A stretch of DNA of 64,000 nucleotides from contig NZ_AQQX01000002.1 of assembly GCF_000768315.1 (NCBI RefSeq), forward strand, positions 62,001-126,000, written 5' to 3'. The DNA comes from Pseudooceanicola atlanticus (lineage in GTDB: Bacteria > Pseudomonadota > Alphaproteobacteria > Rhodobacterales > Rhodobacteraceae). Below are positions 44,286 to 53,221 of the stretch, piece by piece. The position numbers were made by a program, and so were the translations under genes. The notes beneath the pieces are model-generated. The model made no database searches and was not told the DNA's origin. It worked only from the letters and a program-made list of their open reading frames with translations. Position 1 is the stretch's first letter, and each line of letters opens with the position of its first letter.

Positions 44286-44966
44286 ATGAATCCGATCGCA
44301 CGGATACAGCAATGGGAAAAGGCGCTCCGGGCTTCGTACAACGTGGCGCCGACCACGCCGGAAAACCGCCGACGCGCCAATATCTACAACCTGTGGTTCG
44401 ACCATGCGATCCTGCGCAAGGTCTGGACCAATTTCTTCCAGGTCGCCCCCGGCGTCTACCGGTCCAATCACCCAGATCACGCGCGGTTCGCAAAGCTCAA
44501 GCAGATGGGCATCAAGTCGGTGCTGAACCTGCGCGGCGCGGGCGGATCGGCGCATTACCTGACCGAAAAGGCCAGCTGCGAAGAGCTTGGACTGACCCTG
44601 GTCGATTGCAATCTTCAGGCCCGCAACGCCGCCTCGCGCGAACATATCCTGGGCGTGATCGACGCCTTTCGCACCATCGAGAAACCCTTCGTGATGCATT
44701 GCAAATCGGGCGCCGACCGCGCCGGGTTCGCCTCGGCCATGTACCTCATGGTGATCGAAGGCCGCCCGGTCGAAGAGGCCCGCAAGATGCTGGGTGCGAA
44801 ATACGTGCATTTCAAATGGACCAAGACCGGGGTGCTGGACCATACTCTGGATGTCTACGCCGCCCGCCATGCCGAAACCGGCATCGGATTCGAAGACTGG
44901 ATCCGCACCGAATACGACCCGGCCGTCATCCAGGACGGCTTCAACCGGAAACGGAGCAGGTCTTGA
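44286..44966 (+). CDS. Dual-specificity / tyrosine phosphatase family protein
   Basis: A 226-residue cysteine-dependent phosphatase: the P-loop HCKSGADRAG (Cys139, Arg145, CX5R) and an upstream acid segment (DCNLQARNAASREHI). It is of the DSP/PTEN-like class rather than LMW-PTP. It starts with a helical region (NPIARIQQWEKALRASYN). Its stop overlaps the next gene's TTG start (TTGA at 44963-44966), so it is coupled to an MsbA-like ABC exporter; this suggests a role in envelope glycolipid or lipid chemistry, but that is inference. Confidence 0.82.
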   Translation: MNPIARIQQWEKALRASYNVAPTTPENRRRANIYNLWFDHAILRKVWTNFFQVAPGVYRSNHPDHARFAKLKQMGIKSVLNLRGAGGSAHYLTEKASCEELGLTLVDCNLQARNAASREHILGVIDAFRTIEKPFVMHCKSGADRAGFASAMYLMVIEGRPVEEARKMLGAKYVHFKWTKTGVLDHTLDVYAARHAETGIGFEDWIRTEYDPAVIQDGFNRKRSRS

Positions 44967-47017
44967 CCCAACCCGATCCCAACGCCCCCAAGGACACAAA
45001 GGCCACCGGCGACAAACCGTCCGACGCGAGCAAAGCCGGTACGTCCGCCACCAATGGCGCCCCCAACGGCGCTCCCCCGGTCGGGCCTAACCCCGGCCCC
45101 GCCACCGCCGCCGCGCTGAGCGGCGCGGAACAGACCGCGCCGATTGCCGCCGACAGCCGCGGGCTGTTGCTGTGGCTCTGGCGCGGGTACCTGCACCAGT
45201 ACAAATGGCCGATGCTGGCGGCGCTGCTGCTGATGTCGGTCGAAGGCTCGATGCTCGGCGCGCTCAGCTGGATCATGCGCCCGATGTTCGACGAGGTCTT
45301 CATCTCGGGCAACACCCAGGCGCTTGGCTGGGTCGGCGCCGCGATCCTGGGGATCTTCCTGGGCCGCGCCTTCGCCTCGATGGGGCAGAAGGTGCTGCTG
45401 GCGCGGATTTCCCAGCTCTCCTCGGCGCGGCTGCGCAAGGACCTGCTGGCGCGGATGATGCGGCAGGACGGGCTGTTCCATCAGACCCATCCGCCCGGCT
45501 ACCTGATCCAGCGGATCCAGGGGGATGTGGGCGCCGTCAACGATGTCTGGAACGCCGTGCTGACCGGCGCGGGCCGCGACGCGGTGGCGCTGGTGATCCT
45601 GTCCATCGTCGCCCTGTCGGTCGACTGGCTGTGGACCGTGATCGCCCTGATCGGCGCCCCTCTGATGGTGCTGCCCGCCATCCTCGTGCAGCGCTTCGTG
45701 CGCAGCCGCGCCCGCGAGGTCCGCGACCTGGGCGCCAAGCTGGCCGTGCGGCTGGACGAGATCTTTCACGGCATTGTCCCGGTCAAGCTGAACCGGCTGG
45801 AGGCCTACCAGTCCCAACGCTATGGCGAGGCGACCGATGACCTCGTCTCCGCCTCGGTCAAGGTGACCGCCGGCACCGCCGCGATCCCCGGCCTGATCGA
45901 CATCATGGCCGGTCTCGGGTTTCTCGGCGTGCTGGTCTATGGCGGCGGAGAGATCATCTCGGGCGAGAAGACGGTGGGCGAGTTCATGTCCTTCTTCACC
46001 GCCATCGGCCTGGCCTTCGAACCGCTGCGCCGGCTGGGCGCGGTGTCGGGCGTCTGGCAGGTCGCCGCCTCCGCGCTGGAACGCCTGCGCGAGCTGATGG
46101 AGACCCAACCGACCCTCGTTTCCCCGTCCAAGCCCGTGGCCCCGCCGACCGGCGTGCCCGGCATCACCCTGCGCGACGTGGAACTCAGCTATGGCGAGAC
46201 CAAGGTGTTGCATGGGCTCAGCTTCACCGCCGAGCCGGGCAAGACCACGGCGCTGGTCGGGGCCTCCGGTGCGGGCAAGTCGACCGTGTTCAACCTCGTC
46301 TCCCGCCTGGTCGCGCCACAATCCGGCACGATCGAGATCGGCGGCGTCGGGGTCGATACGATGCGGCTCGAGGATCTGCGCGGGCTGCTCTCGGTCGTGT
46401 CCCAGGATGCCGCGCTCTTCGACGAAACCCTGCGGGAAAACATCCTGCTGGGCCGTACCGATGTCAGCGAGGACCACCTGCAGGAGGTGCTCGAGGCCGC
46501 CCATGTCGCCGACTTCCTGCCCAAGCTGCCCAAGGGGCTCGACAGTCCCGTCGGCCCGCGCGGCTCCAGCCTGTCGGGAGGTCAGCGCCAGCGCGTCGCC
46601 ATCGCCCGCGCCCTGCTGCGCGACACCCCGATCCTGCTGCTGGACGAGGCGACCTCGGCCCTCGACGCGGAATCGGAAAAGGTGGTGCAGAACGCCCTCG
46701 ACAGGCTGTCGCATGGGCGCACGGTGATCGTGATCGCGCACCGCCTGTCCACCGTGCGCGACGCCGACAAGATCGTGGTCATGGATCGCGGCCGTGCCGT
46801 GGACGAAGGCCCGCACGAGGAATTGCTGGCCCGCGACGGGCTTTATGCCCGGCTGCACGACCTGCAATTCAAGACCGACGGGATGACGGCCGATAAGATC
46901 GCGCTAGCGCGTGCGGGTCGGCTCCGGCCAGATAGCGCAGCAGGCACCACAGGTTCCGACGCCCTCGCCAGAACCAGCCTTCGGCAACGTATCTGGCGGC
47001 GCTTGTTCGGGCGGTGA
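44963..47017 (+). CDS. ABC transporter, fused permease-ATPase (MsbA/exporter type)
   Basis: A 684-residue half-transporter. After a 65-residue disordered Ala/Pro/Gly-rich leader come six TM helices (about 70-340; e.g. KWPMLAALLLMSVEGSMLGA) and the nucleotide-binding domain with Walker A GASGAGKST, the Q-loop, signature LSGGQRQR and Walker B ILLLDEATSALD. It probably exports lipid A-related lipids, lipopeptides or another amphipathic substrate. The start is TTG overlapping the phosphatase stop, with GGAGCAGG upstream. The usual end would be near residue 640; the last 45 residues run antisense to the glycosyltransferase end, suggesting a late frameshift (see findings). Confidence 0.88.
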   Translation: MTQPDPNAPKDTKATGDKPSDASKAGTSATNGAPNGAPPVGPNPGPATAAALSGAEQTAPIAADSRGLLLWLWRGYLHQYKWPMLAALLLMSVEGSMLGALSWIMRPMFDEVFISGNTQALGWVGAAILGIFLGRAFASMGQKVLLARISQLSSARLRKDLLARMMRQDGLFHQTHPPGYLIQRIQGDVGAVNDVWNAVLTGAGRDAVALVILSIVALSVDWLWTVIALIGAPLMVLPAILVQRFVRSRAREVRDLGAKLAVRLDEIFHGIVPVKLNRLEAYQSQRYGEATDDLVSASVKVTAGTAAIPGLIDIMAGLGFLGVLVYGGGEIISGEKTVGEFMSFFTAIGLAFEPLRRLGAVSGVWQVAASALERLRELMETQPTLVSPSKPVAPPTGVPGITLRDVELSYGETKVLHGLSFTAEPGKTTALVGASGAGKSTVFNLVSRLVAPQSGTIEIGGVGVDTMRLEDLRGLLSVVSQDAALFDETLRENILLGRTDVSEDHLQEVLEAAHVADFLPKLPKGLDSPVGPRGSSLSGGQRQRVAIARALLRDTPILLLDEATSALDAESEKVVQNALDRLSHGRTVIVIAHRLSTVRDADKIVVMDRGRAVDEGPHEELLARDGLYARLHDLQFKTDGMTADKIALARAGRLRPDSAAGTTGSDALARTSLRQRIWRRLFGR

Positions 47018-47567
47018 CCGGCAGCGCCACCAGCTGGCCCCGCAGCCGCCGGGCCAGCGCCACGTCCTCCATCAGCGGGATGTCGGGATAGCCCCCTACA
47101 CCCTCGTACAACTCGGCCCGGATCAGCAGCCCCTGGTCGCCATAAGGCAGCCCCGCCAGCCGCGCCCGTAGGTTGGCCCAGCCCGCGACCCAGGCCGCGC
47201 GCCATCCGCCCCGGTCGAAAGCCAGCCGGAAATACCCCGCCCGCCCGTCACCCTGCGCCAGATGTTCGCCCACGGCCTCGGCCCAGCCCGGCGCCAGCTG
47301 CGTATCGGCGTGCAGGATCAGCAGCCAGGGCGCCTGCGCCGCCGCCACCCCGCGCCGCAACTGCCCGCCGCGGGAGGCAGCGCCCTCGACCCAGATCGCG
47401 CCGATCGCATCGGCCACCGCCCGCGTCCCGTCGCCAGACCCGCCATCGCTGACGATGACCTCGCGGATCAGGCCGGCCTCCAGCCCCTCCATCAGCGCCG
47501 CCGCGCAGCCCGGTAGCGCGGCCTGCGCATCGAGGGTCGGGATGACGATGGAGAGAGGAGCGCGCAT
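46869..47567 (-). CDS. Glycosyltransferase family 2, TIGR04283-type
   Basis: A 232-residue cytoplasmic glycosyltransferase with a GT-A fold: N-terminal SIVIPTLDAQAALPG, the DxD-type metal site LHADTQL and a C-terminal GWFWRGRRNLWCLLRYLAGA segment characteristic of the subfamily. It transfers a sugar or glucosaminyl-like group to an unknown acceptor. The ATG at 47567 follows AAAGG; the GTG at 47573 gives only two more residues. Its 3' end overlaps the ABC exporter by 149 bases on the opposite strand. Confidence 0.82.
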   Translation of the reverse strand: MRAPLSIVIPTLDAQAALPGCAAALMEGLEAGLIREVIVSDGGSGDGTRAVADAIGAIWVEGAASRGGQLRRGVAAAQAPWLLILHADTQLAPGWAEAVGEHLAQGDGRAGYFRLAFDRGGWRAAWVAGWANLRARLAGLPYGDQGLLIRAELYEGVGGYPDIPLMEDVALARRLRGQLVALPVTARTSAARYVAEGWFWRGRRNLWCLLRYLAGADPHALARSYRPSSRRS

Positions 47568-47634
47568 GGTCACCTTTCATGGCCCGGCGAGAATGTTATA
47601 TGTCAGCCAATATCCATGCGGGCAGAGGCAGACC

Positions 47635-48390
47635 ATGACAAGTGAAAAGACCAACCGCACGATCCTGCGTATCACCGGCGGCGATGCCACGGATTTCCTG
47701 CAGAACCTTGTAACCAACGACATCTCACGGCTGGGCGACGGCCCCGTCTACGCGGCCCTGCTGACGCCTCAAGGCAAGCTGCTGGCCGATTTCATCCTCG
47801 CCGCCGATCCCGCCGATCCGGCGGCGATCCTGCTGGACGTGTCCGACGCCTTCGCCCCCGGCCTGCTGCAACGGCTGAAGATGTACAAGCTGCGCGCCGA
47901 CGTACAGATCGAAGAGACGGAGCTTCAGGTGAAACGCGGCACCGGCCCCGCCCCCGAAGGCGCCGTGGACGACCCGCGCCACCCCGCGCTTGGCTGGCGC
48001 CTCTACGGGACCGAGGGTGGCGATGACGGCACCGATTGGGACGCCCTGCGCGTCACCCATGCGATCCCGGAAAGCGGGGTGGAGCTGACGCCCGACACCT
48101 ATATCCTCGAGGTCGGGTTCGAACGGCTGAACGGCGTGGATTTCCGCAAGGGCTGCTATGTCGGGCAGGAGGTCACGGCGCGGATGAAGCACAAGACCGA
48201 ATTGCGCAAGGGCCTGATCCCCGTCGCCATCAGCGGAACCGCTGATCCGGGGACCGAGGTCGAGCGCAATGGCAAAGCCATCGGCACGCTCTATACCAGC
48301 GCCGGCGACCGCGCCCTCGCCTATCTTCGCTTCGACCGGATGGGAGAGGACATGCAGGCCGGCCCCGCAACGCTGTCTCCCTTGCCCTGA
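47635..48390 (+). CDS. ygfZ: Folate-binding protein YgfZ (iron-sulfur cluster repair)
   Basis: A 251-residue tetrahydrofolate-binding protein that helps assemble or repair iron-sulfur clusters in enzymes such as MiaB. The family signature KGCYxGQE is present as RKGCYVGQEVTARMKHK, and the GcvT-like beta-barrel begins TILRITGGDATDFLQNLVTN. The ATG at 47635 was chosen because the family N-terminus begins there; the open frame back to 47173 is antisense of the glycosyltransferase gene. Confidence 0.92.
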   Translation: MTSEKTNRTILRITGGDATDFLQNLVTNDISRLGDGPVYAALLTPQGKLLADFILAADPADPAAILLDVSDAFAPGLLQRLKMYKLRADVQIEETELQVKRGTGPAPEGAVDDPRHPALGWRLYGTEGGDDGTDWDALRVTHAIPESGVELTPDTYILEVGFERLNGVDFRKGCYVGQEVTARMKHKTELRKGLIPVAISGTADPGTEVERNGKAIGTLYTSAGDRALAYLRFDRMGEDMQAGPATLSPLP

Positions 48391-48437
48391 AAGCGGAGCC
48401 AGCCCGAGCGTGGGCATCGGAGCGCACGGCGTTTCGC

Positions 48438-48456
48438 CCAACCCCCACGGGGTTGG
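48438..48456 (+). terminator. Hairpin after ygfZ, possible terminator
   Basis: CCAACCCC (48438-48445) and GGGGTTGG (48449-48456) form a perfect 8-bp stem with a 3-base loop, 48 bases after the ygfZ stop. It lacks a T-run, so it may be a Rho-dependent or RNA-stabilising structure rather than an intrinsic terminator. Confidence 0.4.
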
Positions 48457-48513
48457 CAGGGCGCGCTAATCCTCGCCTCTTGACCCGGTCGCACGACTGG
48501 CGATCCTGTGCGC

Positions 48514-49347
48514 ATGGATGATACCACGCTCGACCAGGCCCTCACCCGCGCCCTCGGGGCACAGGTCCAGGCCCGGACACCGCTGCATGGCGGAGACCTG
48601 TCGGATGTCACCCGGCTGGACCTGTCCGACGGGCGGCGTGTCGTGCTCAAGACCGGCCCGGTCGCAGGGGTCGAGGCGCGAATGCTGGACGCCCTTCAGG
48701 CCGCAGGCGCGCCGGTGCCGCAGGTCCTGTGGGCCACCGACACGGCCTTCGTGATGACCTACCTGCCCACGGCCCCGGCCACGCCGACCCATTGGCAGGC
48801 CCTTGGCCACGCATTGCGCGCCCTGCACGACCATCGCCCCGAAGACGCGCCCTATGGCTGGCCCGAAGATTACGCATTCGGCGCCGTGACGATACCCGCC
48901 GCCCCGATCTCTGCCAGGCGCGAAGGGACATGGCCCGATTTCTGGGCCGAGGCGCGGCTGGCCGCCGACCTCTCCGCCCTGCCCGCGGATATCGCCCGCC
49001 GGATCGAGGCGCTCTGCCCCCGCCTGCCAGACATGCTGCCCCGCGATCCTGGCCCCGGCCTGCTTCATGGGGATCTCTGGCAGGGGAACCTGCATTTCGG
49101 CCCGGACGGCGCGGCGCATCTGATCGACCCGGCCTGTTGTCACGGCGATGGCGAGGTCGACCTCGCCATGCTGCACCTCTTCGGCCAGCCCGGCCCCGGC
49201 TTCAACGCGGCCTATGGCCCCCTCGCGCCCGGCTGGCAGACGCGGCGCCCCCTCTACCAGCTCTGGCCGGCCCTGGTGCATCTGCGCCTCTTCGGGTCGG
49301 GCTATCGTGGTTTGGTGGAGCGGCTGCTGACCGCTAGCGGCGCCTGA
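48514..49347 (+). CDS. Fructosamine kinase-like / aminoglycoside phosphotransferase-fold protein
   Basis: A 277-residue protein-kinase-like fold enzyme. The ATP-binding strand RRVVLKTG, the catalytic HGDLWQGNLHF, and the magnesium motif LIDPACCHGDGEVDLAML are those of fructosamine-3-kinases, which phosphorylate sugar-modified amines and so start their removal from proteins. An aminoglycoside phosphotransferase-like role on another substrate is the alternative. The ATG at 48514 has a weak ribosome site; a GTG at 48508 gives two more residues. Confidence 0.85.
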   Translation: MDDTTLDQALTRALGAQVQARTPLHGGDLSDVTRLDLSDGRRVVLKTGPVAGVEARMLDALQAAGAPVPQVLWATDTAFVMTYLPTAPATPTHWQALGHALRALHDHRPEDAPYGWPEDYAFGAVTIPAAPISARREGTWPDFWAEARLAADLSALPADIARRIEALCPRLPDMLPRDPGPGLLHGDLWQGNLHFGPDGAAHLIDPACCHGDGEVDLAMLHLFGQPGPGFNAAYGPLAPGWQTRRPLYQLWPALVHLRLFGSGYRGLVERLLTASGA

Positions 49348-49518
49348 TCTTCACCTGAATAAGGCGTTTCGCGAGACACCTGGAAAGCCTCCTTTTTTCC
49401 GAGCCAGGCGCGCTGCATCCAGTCTATAAGCACCCAGAATTTTCCGGCAGCAGTTCGAAGCAGACAAGTCCGCAATGTCACAAACGCGTGGGGCGGCGCT
49501 GGCAGGCCGCCTGTGCTA

Positions 49519-49551
49519 TTGCGCGGGACCAAACATGAACATATCATGAAC
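49519..49551 (+). promoter_or_regulatory. LexA box and promoter of the radical SAM-UdgX cassette
   Basis: GAAC (49537-49540), seven bases, GAAC (49548-49551): the reverse complement of the alphaproteobacterial LexA box GTTC-N7-GTTC. It overlaps a plausible promoter: -35 TTGCGC (49519-49524), 17-base spacer, -10 TATCAT (49542-49547). The predicted transcription start coincides with the ATG at 49554, so the mRNA would be leaderless. Architecture matches that at 23508-23539. Confidence 0.78.
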
Positions 49552-49553
49552 AT

Positions 49554-50780
49554 ATGCCCGGATTATCCCTTTCCCAGAAGCTCGCGATCCTGTCCGATGC
49601 CGCCAAATACGATGCCTCCTGCGCGTCGTCGGGGGGCGAGCGGCGGGATTCGCGGGATGGCAAGGGGCTGGGATCATCCGGCGGGTCGGGGATCTGCCAT
49701 GCCTATGCGCCGGACGGGCGCTGCATCAGCCTGCTCAAGATCCTGATGACGAATTTCTGCATCTTCGATTGCGCCTATTGCGTGAACCGGGTGTCGAGCC
49801 AGGTGGACCGCGCGCGATTCTCGGTCGAGGAGGTCGTCAAGCTGACGATCGAATTCTACCGGCGCAATTACATCGAGGGGCTGTTCCTGTCCTCGGGCAT
49901 CATCCGGTCGCCGGATGACACGATGGCCGACATGGTGCGTATCGCCCGCACCCTGCGCGAGCAGGAGAACTTTCGCGGCTATATCCACCTCAAGACCATC
50001 CCCGATGCCGCGCCCGAACTGATCGAGGAGGCGGGCAAATGGGCCGATCGCCTGTCGATCAACATCGAGATGCCGACCGAAACCGGACTGGCCAGGCTGG
50101 CCCCGGAAAAGGACGCCAAGGGCATTCGCAAGGCGATGGGCGAGGTCCGGCTGCGCCGCGAAGCCTCGCGCGAGGTGACCTATCGCGGCAAGCGCAAGGC
50201 GCGTTTCGCGCCGGCGGGGCAATCGACGCAGGTGATCGTTGGCGCGGACGGGGCCGATGACAAGGCGATCCTGTCGCAATCCTCGAACCTCTACGCCAAT
50301 TACGCGCTGTCCCGGGTCTATTACTCGGCCTTTTCGCCGATCCCGGATTCGTCGAAGGCCCTGCCGCTGATCCGTCCGCCGCTGCTGCGCGAACATCGGC
50401 TGTACCAGGCGGATTGGCTGCTGCGGTTCTACGGGTTCGACGTGAGCGAAGTGGCGTCCAAGGGCATGCTCGACCTGGATGTCGACCCCAAGCTGGCCTG
50501 GGCGCTGGACCATCGCGGCGCCTTTCCCGTCGACGTGAACCGGGCCGCGAAGGAAATGCTGCTGCGCGTGCCCGGTTTCGGGACCAAGACGGTGGGGCGG
50601 TTGCTGGCGGCACGGCGGCACCGGACCCTGCGTTACGAGGATCTCAAGGCCATGGGCGCGGTGATGAAACATGCCGCGCCCTTCATCACCGCCGCCGGCT
50701 GGTCGCCCCGGGGACTGACCGATGCCGAGGCCCTGCGCGCGCGCTTCGCCCCGCCGCCCGAACAGCTGAGCCTGTTCTGA
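49554..50780 (+). CDS. Putative DNA modification/repair radical SAM protein
   Basis: A 408-residue radical SAM enzyme. The 4Fe-4S-binding CX3CX2C is at C69, C73 and C76 (FCIFDCAYC); the N-terminus LSLSQKLAILSDAAKYDASC matches the family known to accompany UdgX. Near the C-terminus a helix-hairpin-helix-type segment (LLRVPGFGTKTVGRLLAARR) suggests direct DNA contact. It presumably uses a SAM radical to repair or modify a DNA base, though no reaction is established. The SOS LexA box lies 2 bases before the ATG, and the gene overlaps udgX (TGATG). Confidence 0.88.
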   Translation: MPGLSLSQKLAILSDAAKYDASCASSGGERRDSRDGKGLGSSGGSGICHAYAPDGRCISLLKILMTNFCIFDCAYCVNRVSSQVDRARFSVEEVVKLTIEFYRRNYIEGLFLSSGIIRSPDDTMADMVRIARTLREQENFRGYIHLKTIPDAAPELIEEAGKWADRLSINIEMPTETGLARLAPEKDAKGIRKAMGEVRLRREASREVTYRGKRKARFAPAGQSTQVIVGADGADDKAILSQSSNLYANYALSRVYYSAFSPIPDSSKALPLIRPPLLREHRLYQADWLLRFYGFDVSEVASKGMLDLDVDPKLAWALDHRGAFPVDVNRAAKEMLLRVPGFGTKTVGRLLAARRHRTLRYEDLKAMGAVMKHAAPFITAAGWSPRGLTDAEALRARFAPPPEQLSLF

Positions 50781-52222
50781 TGCGCGAGGTCGTCCTGCCC
50801 GAGGTCGGAAGAGTCGCCGCCTGGCGGAAAGAGGCGCGGGCGCTGGCCAGTCAAGGGATCCGGGCCGAGGATGTCGTCTGGCGCGTGGGCGCGGCGACGG
50901 GCGACCTGTTCGCCGGGGCTGCCCCGACCCCCGGCCCCAGGCGCGAGATCAGGGTATCGCGCAAGGCGCTGTCGACCATCGAAAGCGCGCTGCATCATTC
51001 CGATCCGGAACGCTTCGCCCGCGCCTATGCCGCCGTGCTGCGCCTGTCGGACCGGCAGGTCACCTGGGGCGACCGCTCCGATCCGATGATCCGGCGCATC
51101 CTGGCCGACGCCAAGGCGGTGGGGCGCGACGTTCACAAGATGCATGCCTTCGTGCGGTTCCGTGAACTGCCCTCGGACGGGGCGCGGCGGGCCTTTGGCG
51201 CGTGGTTCGAACCCGAACATCCGATTGTCGAGGCCGCGACCCCGTTCTTTGCCAAGCGGTTCGGCGACATGGACTGGGTGATCGCGACGCCGACGCTGAC
51301 CGCGCGGTTCACGGAGGCGGGGCTGAGCTTTTCACCCACCCCGCCCGACCAGCGCCCGCCCGAGGACGCGACAGAGGAATTGTGGCGCACCTATTACGCC
51401 TCGATCTTCAACCCGGCGCGGCTGATGGTCGGGGCGATGCAATCCGAGATGCCCAAGAAATACTGGAAGAACCTGCCGGAGGCCGCGCTGATCCCGGACC
51501 TGATCCGGGACGCACCGCGCCGCGCCGCCGAGATGCAGGCGGCCATGCCCACCGAACCGCCCGCGCGCCGGGCGATGGTGGCGCGGGCCATGGCGCGGCG
51601 CGAGGCCGTGGCGCCCCTGCCCGGATCGCTGGACGATCTGCGCGCGCAGGCGGCGGGCTGCACACGTTGTCCGTTGCACGGACCGGCGACGCAGGTCGTG
51701 TTTGGCGAAGGGCCGGTCGATTCGGATCTGATGATCGTCGGCGAGCAGCCCGGGGATCAGGAGGATCTGGCTGGGCGTCCCTTTGTCGGCCCTGCCGGTG
51801 CGGTTTTTGATGCCGAAGCCAATGCTGCAGGTCTCGACCGGTCGCGGGTCTACGTGACCAATGCGGTCAAGCATTTCAAATTCACCGCGCGGGGCAAGCG
51901 GCGCATCCACCAGCGCCCCGATGCCGGGGAGGTCGAACATTGCCGATGGTGGCTGGACCTGGAACGCCAGATGGTGGCCCCGAGGCTGATTGTTGCCATG
52001 GGGGCCACGGCCTGTGCGTCGCTGACCGGGTCGGGGGCGGGGCTGCTGAAACGGCGCGGCGGGATCGAGGCGGCAGCGGATGGCACGCCGGTCCTGGTGA
52101 CGATCCACCCCTCCTACATCCTGCGGGTGCCGGATCCGACCGCACAGGCGGAGGCGCGGGCGCAGTTGCGCAGTGACCTGGTGGCGGCGCGGGATTGGCT
52201 GGCGGCGCAGGCGCGCATGTGA
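50780..52222 (+). CDS. udgX: UdgX-family uracil-DNA binding protein fused to an N-terminal DUF4130 domain
   Basis: A 480-residue two-domain protein. The C-terminal half is UdgX: GEQPGDQEDLAGRPFVGPAG from about residue 321, cysteines C294 and C297 of the 4Fe-4S site (CTRCP), and the R-loop KRRIHQRPD with His377, the position that in Mycobacterium smegmatis UdgX (His109) forms a covalent bond to the uracil site in DNA. The N-terminal half (residues 1-260) is a DUF4130-type domain usually linked to it. So it likely traps uracil lesions after DNA damage. The ATG overlaps the radical SAM stop; both are under the LexA box. Confidence 0.9.
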   Translation: MREVVLPEVGRVAAWRKEARALASQGIRAEDVVWRVGAATGDLFAGAAPTPGPRREIRVSRKALSTIESALHHSDPERFARAYAAVLRLSDRQVTWGDRSDPMIRRILADAKAVGRDVHKMHAFVRFRELPSDGARRAFGAWFEPEHPIVEAATPFFAKRFGDMDWVIATPTLTARFTEAGLSFSPTPPDQRPPEDATEELWRTYYASIFNPARLMVGAMQSEMPKKYWKNLPEAALIPDLIRDAPRRAAEMQAAMPTEPPARRAMVARAMARREAVAPLPGSLDDLRAQAAGCTRCPLHGPATQVVFGEGPVDSDLMIVGEQPGDQEDLAGRPFVGPAGAVFDAEANAAGLDRSRVYVTNAVKHFKFTARGKRRIHQRPDAGEVEHCRWWLDLERQMVAPRLIVAMGATACASLTGSGAGLLKRRGGIEAAADGTPVLVTIHPSYILRVPDPTAQAEARAQLRSDLVAARDWLAAQARM

Positions 52223-52340
52223 ACAGTCAGACGCGCGGGCAACCCGCACGCTGTTATCGTGTTCGGAAAGCATGCGCTCCGGAAGAAAGCCAAGGCATTT
52301 CGCCAAATCTATGCCGTCACGTTCCTGCTAAACGCGAATG

Positions 52341-52424
52341 GGTGCTGCGCCCCTGCTTCATCTTGCCGGAAATACTCCGGGGTAGACGTCAAGGCGCAGC
52401 CTTGGCGGCAGGGGCAGAGCCCCT
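52341..52424. repeat. Dispersed 3'-end repeat, partial copy 3
   Basis: An 84-base copy of the right-hand half of the element: CCCCTGCTTCATCTTGCCGG, AAATACTCCGGGGTAGA, and a terminal GGGGCAGAGCCCCT hairpin. On the minus strand it begins 18 bases after the efp stop. The gap 52223-52340 before it holds nothing recognisable. Confidence 0.8.
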
Positions 52425-52441
52425 ATGCCACCGCCGAACGC

Positions 52442-53005
52442 TTACGCGCGTTCGGAATATTCCATGGTCTCGGTGTTCACGACGATATCCTCGTCCTGGC
52501 CCACGAAGGGCGGCACCATGACCTTCACGCCGTTGTCCAGAATGGCGGGCTTGAAGCTGTTGGCGGCGGTCTGGCCTTTGACGACCGGCTCCGTCTCGAC
52601 GATCTTGCAGGTCACCTTCTGGGGCACGGTCGCGTTCAGCGCTTCGGATTCGTAGAATTCGACCACGATGGTCATGCCGTCCTGCAGGAACGGGCGGCGA
52701 TCGCCCAGAAGCTCTGCCGGAAGCTCGACCTGTTCGTAGGTCTCGGTGTCCATGAAGACGAGCATCCCGTCGGTTTCATAGAGGAATTGCTGGTCCTTCT
52801 GCTCGAGCCGCACGCGTTCCACCTTGTCCGCGGACCGGAAGCGTTCGTTCAGCTTGGAGCCGTTGCGCAGGTTGCGCATCTCGACCTGGGCGAAGGCGCC
52901 CCCCTTGCCGGGTTTGACGTGATCGACCTTCACCGCGGCCCAGAGGCCACCGTTATGTTCCAGCACGTTGCCGGGCCGGATTTCGTTACCGTTGATCTTG
53001 GGCAT
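52442..53005 (-). CDS. efp: Elongation factor P
   Basis: A 187-residue full-length EF-P, which binds between P and E sites and rescues ribosomes stalled at polyproline. The conserved tip lysine K34 is in [12 protein letters not shown], and the usual N-terminus [16 protein letters not shown] is present. As in many alphaproteobacteria no EpmA/EpmB modification genes are adjacent. The gene stands alone, with the dispersed repeat directly downstream. Confidence 0.97.
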   Translation of the reverse strand: MPKINGNEIRPGNVLEHNGGLWAAVKVDHVKPGKGGAFAQVEMRNLRNGSKLNERFRSADKVERVRLEQKDQQFLYETDGMLVFMDTETYEQVELPAELLGDRRPFLQDGMTIVVEFYESEALNATVPQKVTCKIVETEPVVKGQTAANSFKPAILDNGVKVMVPPFVGQDEDIVVNTETMEYSERA

Positions 53006-53221
53006 GCTGATTTCCGCCTATAGAGGTTGATCGCTTTCAGCCCGGTCCTATATCTGGACCTCTCGGTGCTGACAAGGTATCGGGTTCGCGGGGATGTCCA
53101 TTGCGGTAGGTATGCGGTGAGAGCATGACAGGGTTGCAAAGGTTGCCGACCCGAATCGTCTCATTTTCGCCATAAACGGCGGCACGCCCTAAATCGCAAG
53201 AGCAATAACAAAGGTCGAAAC

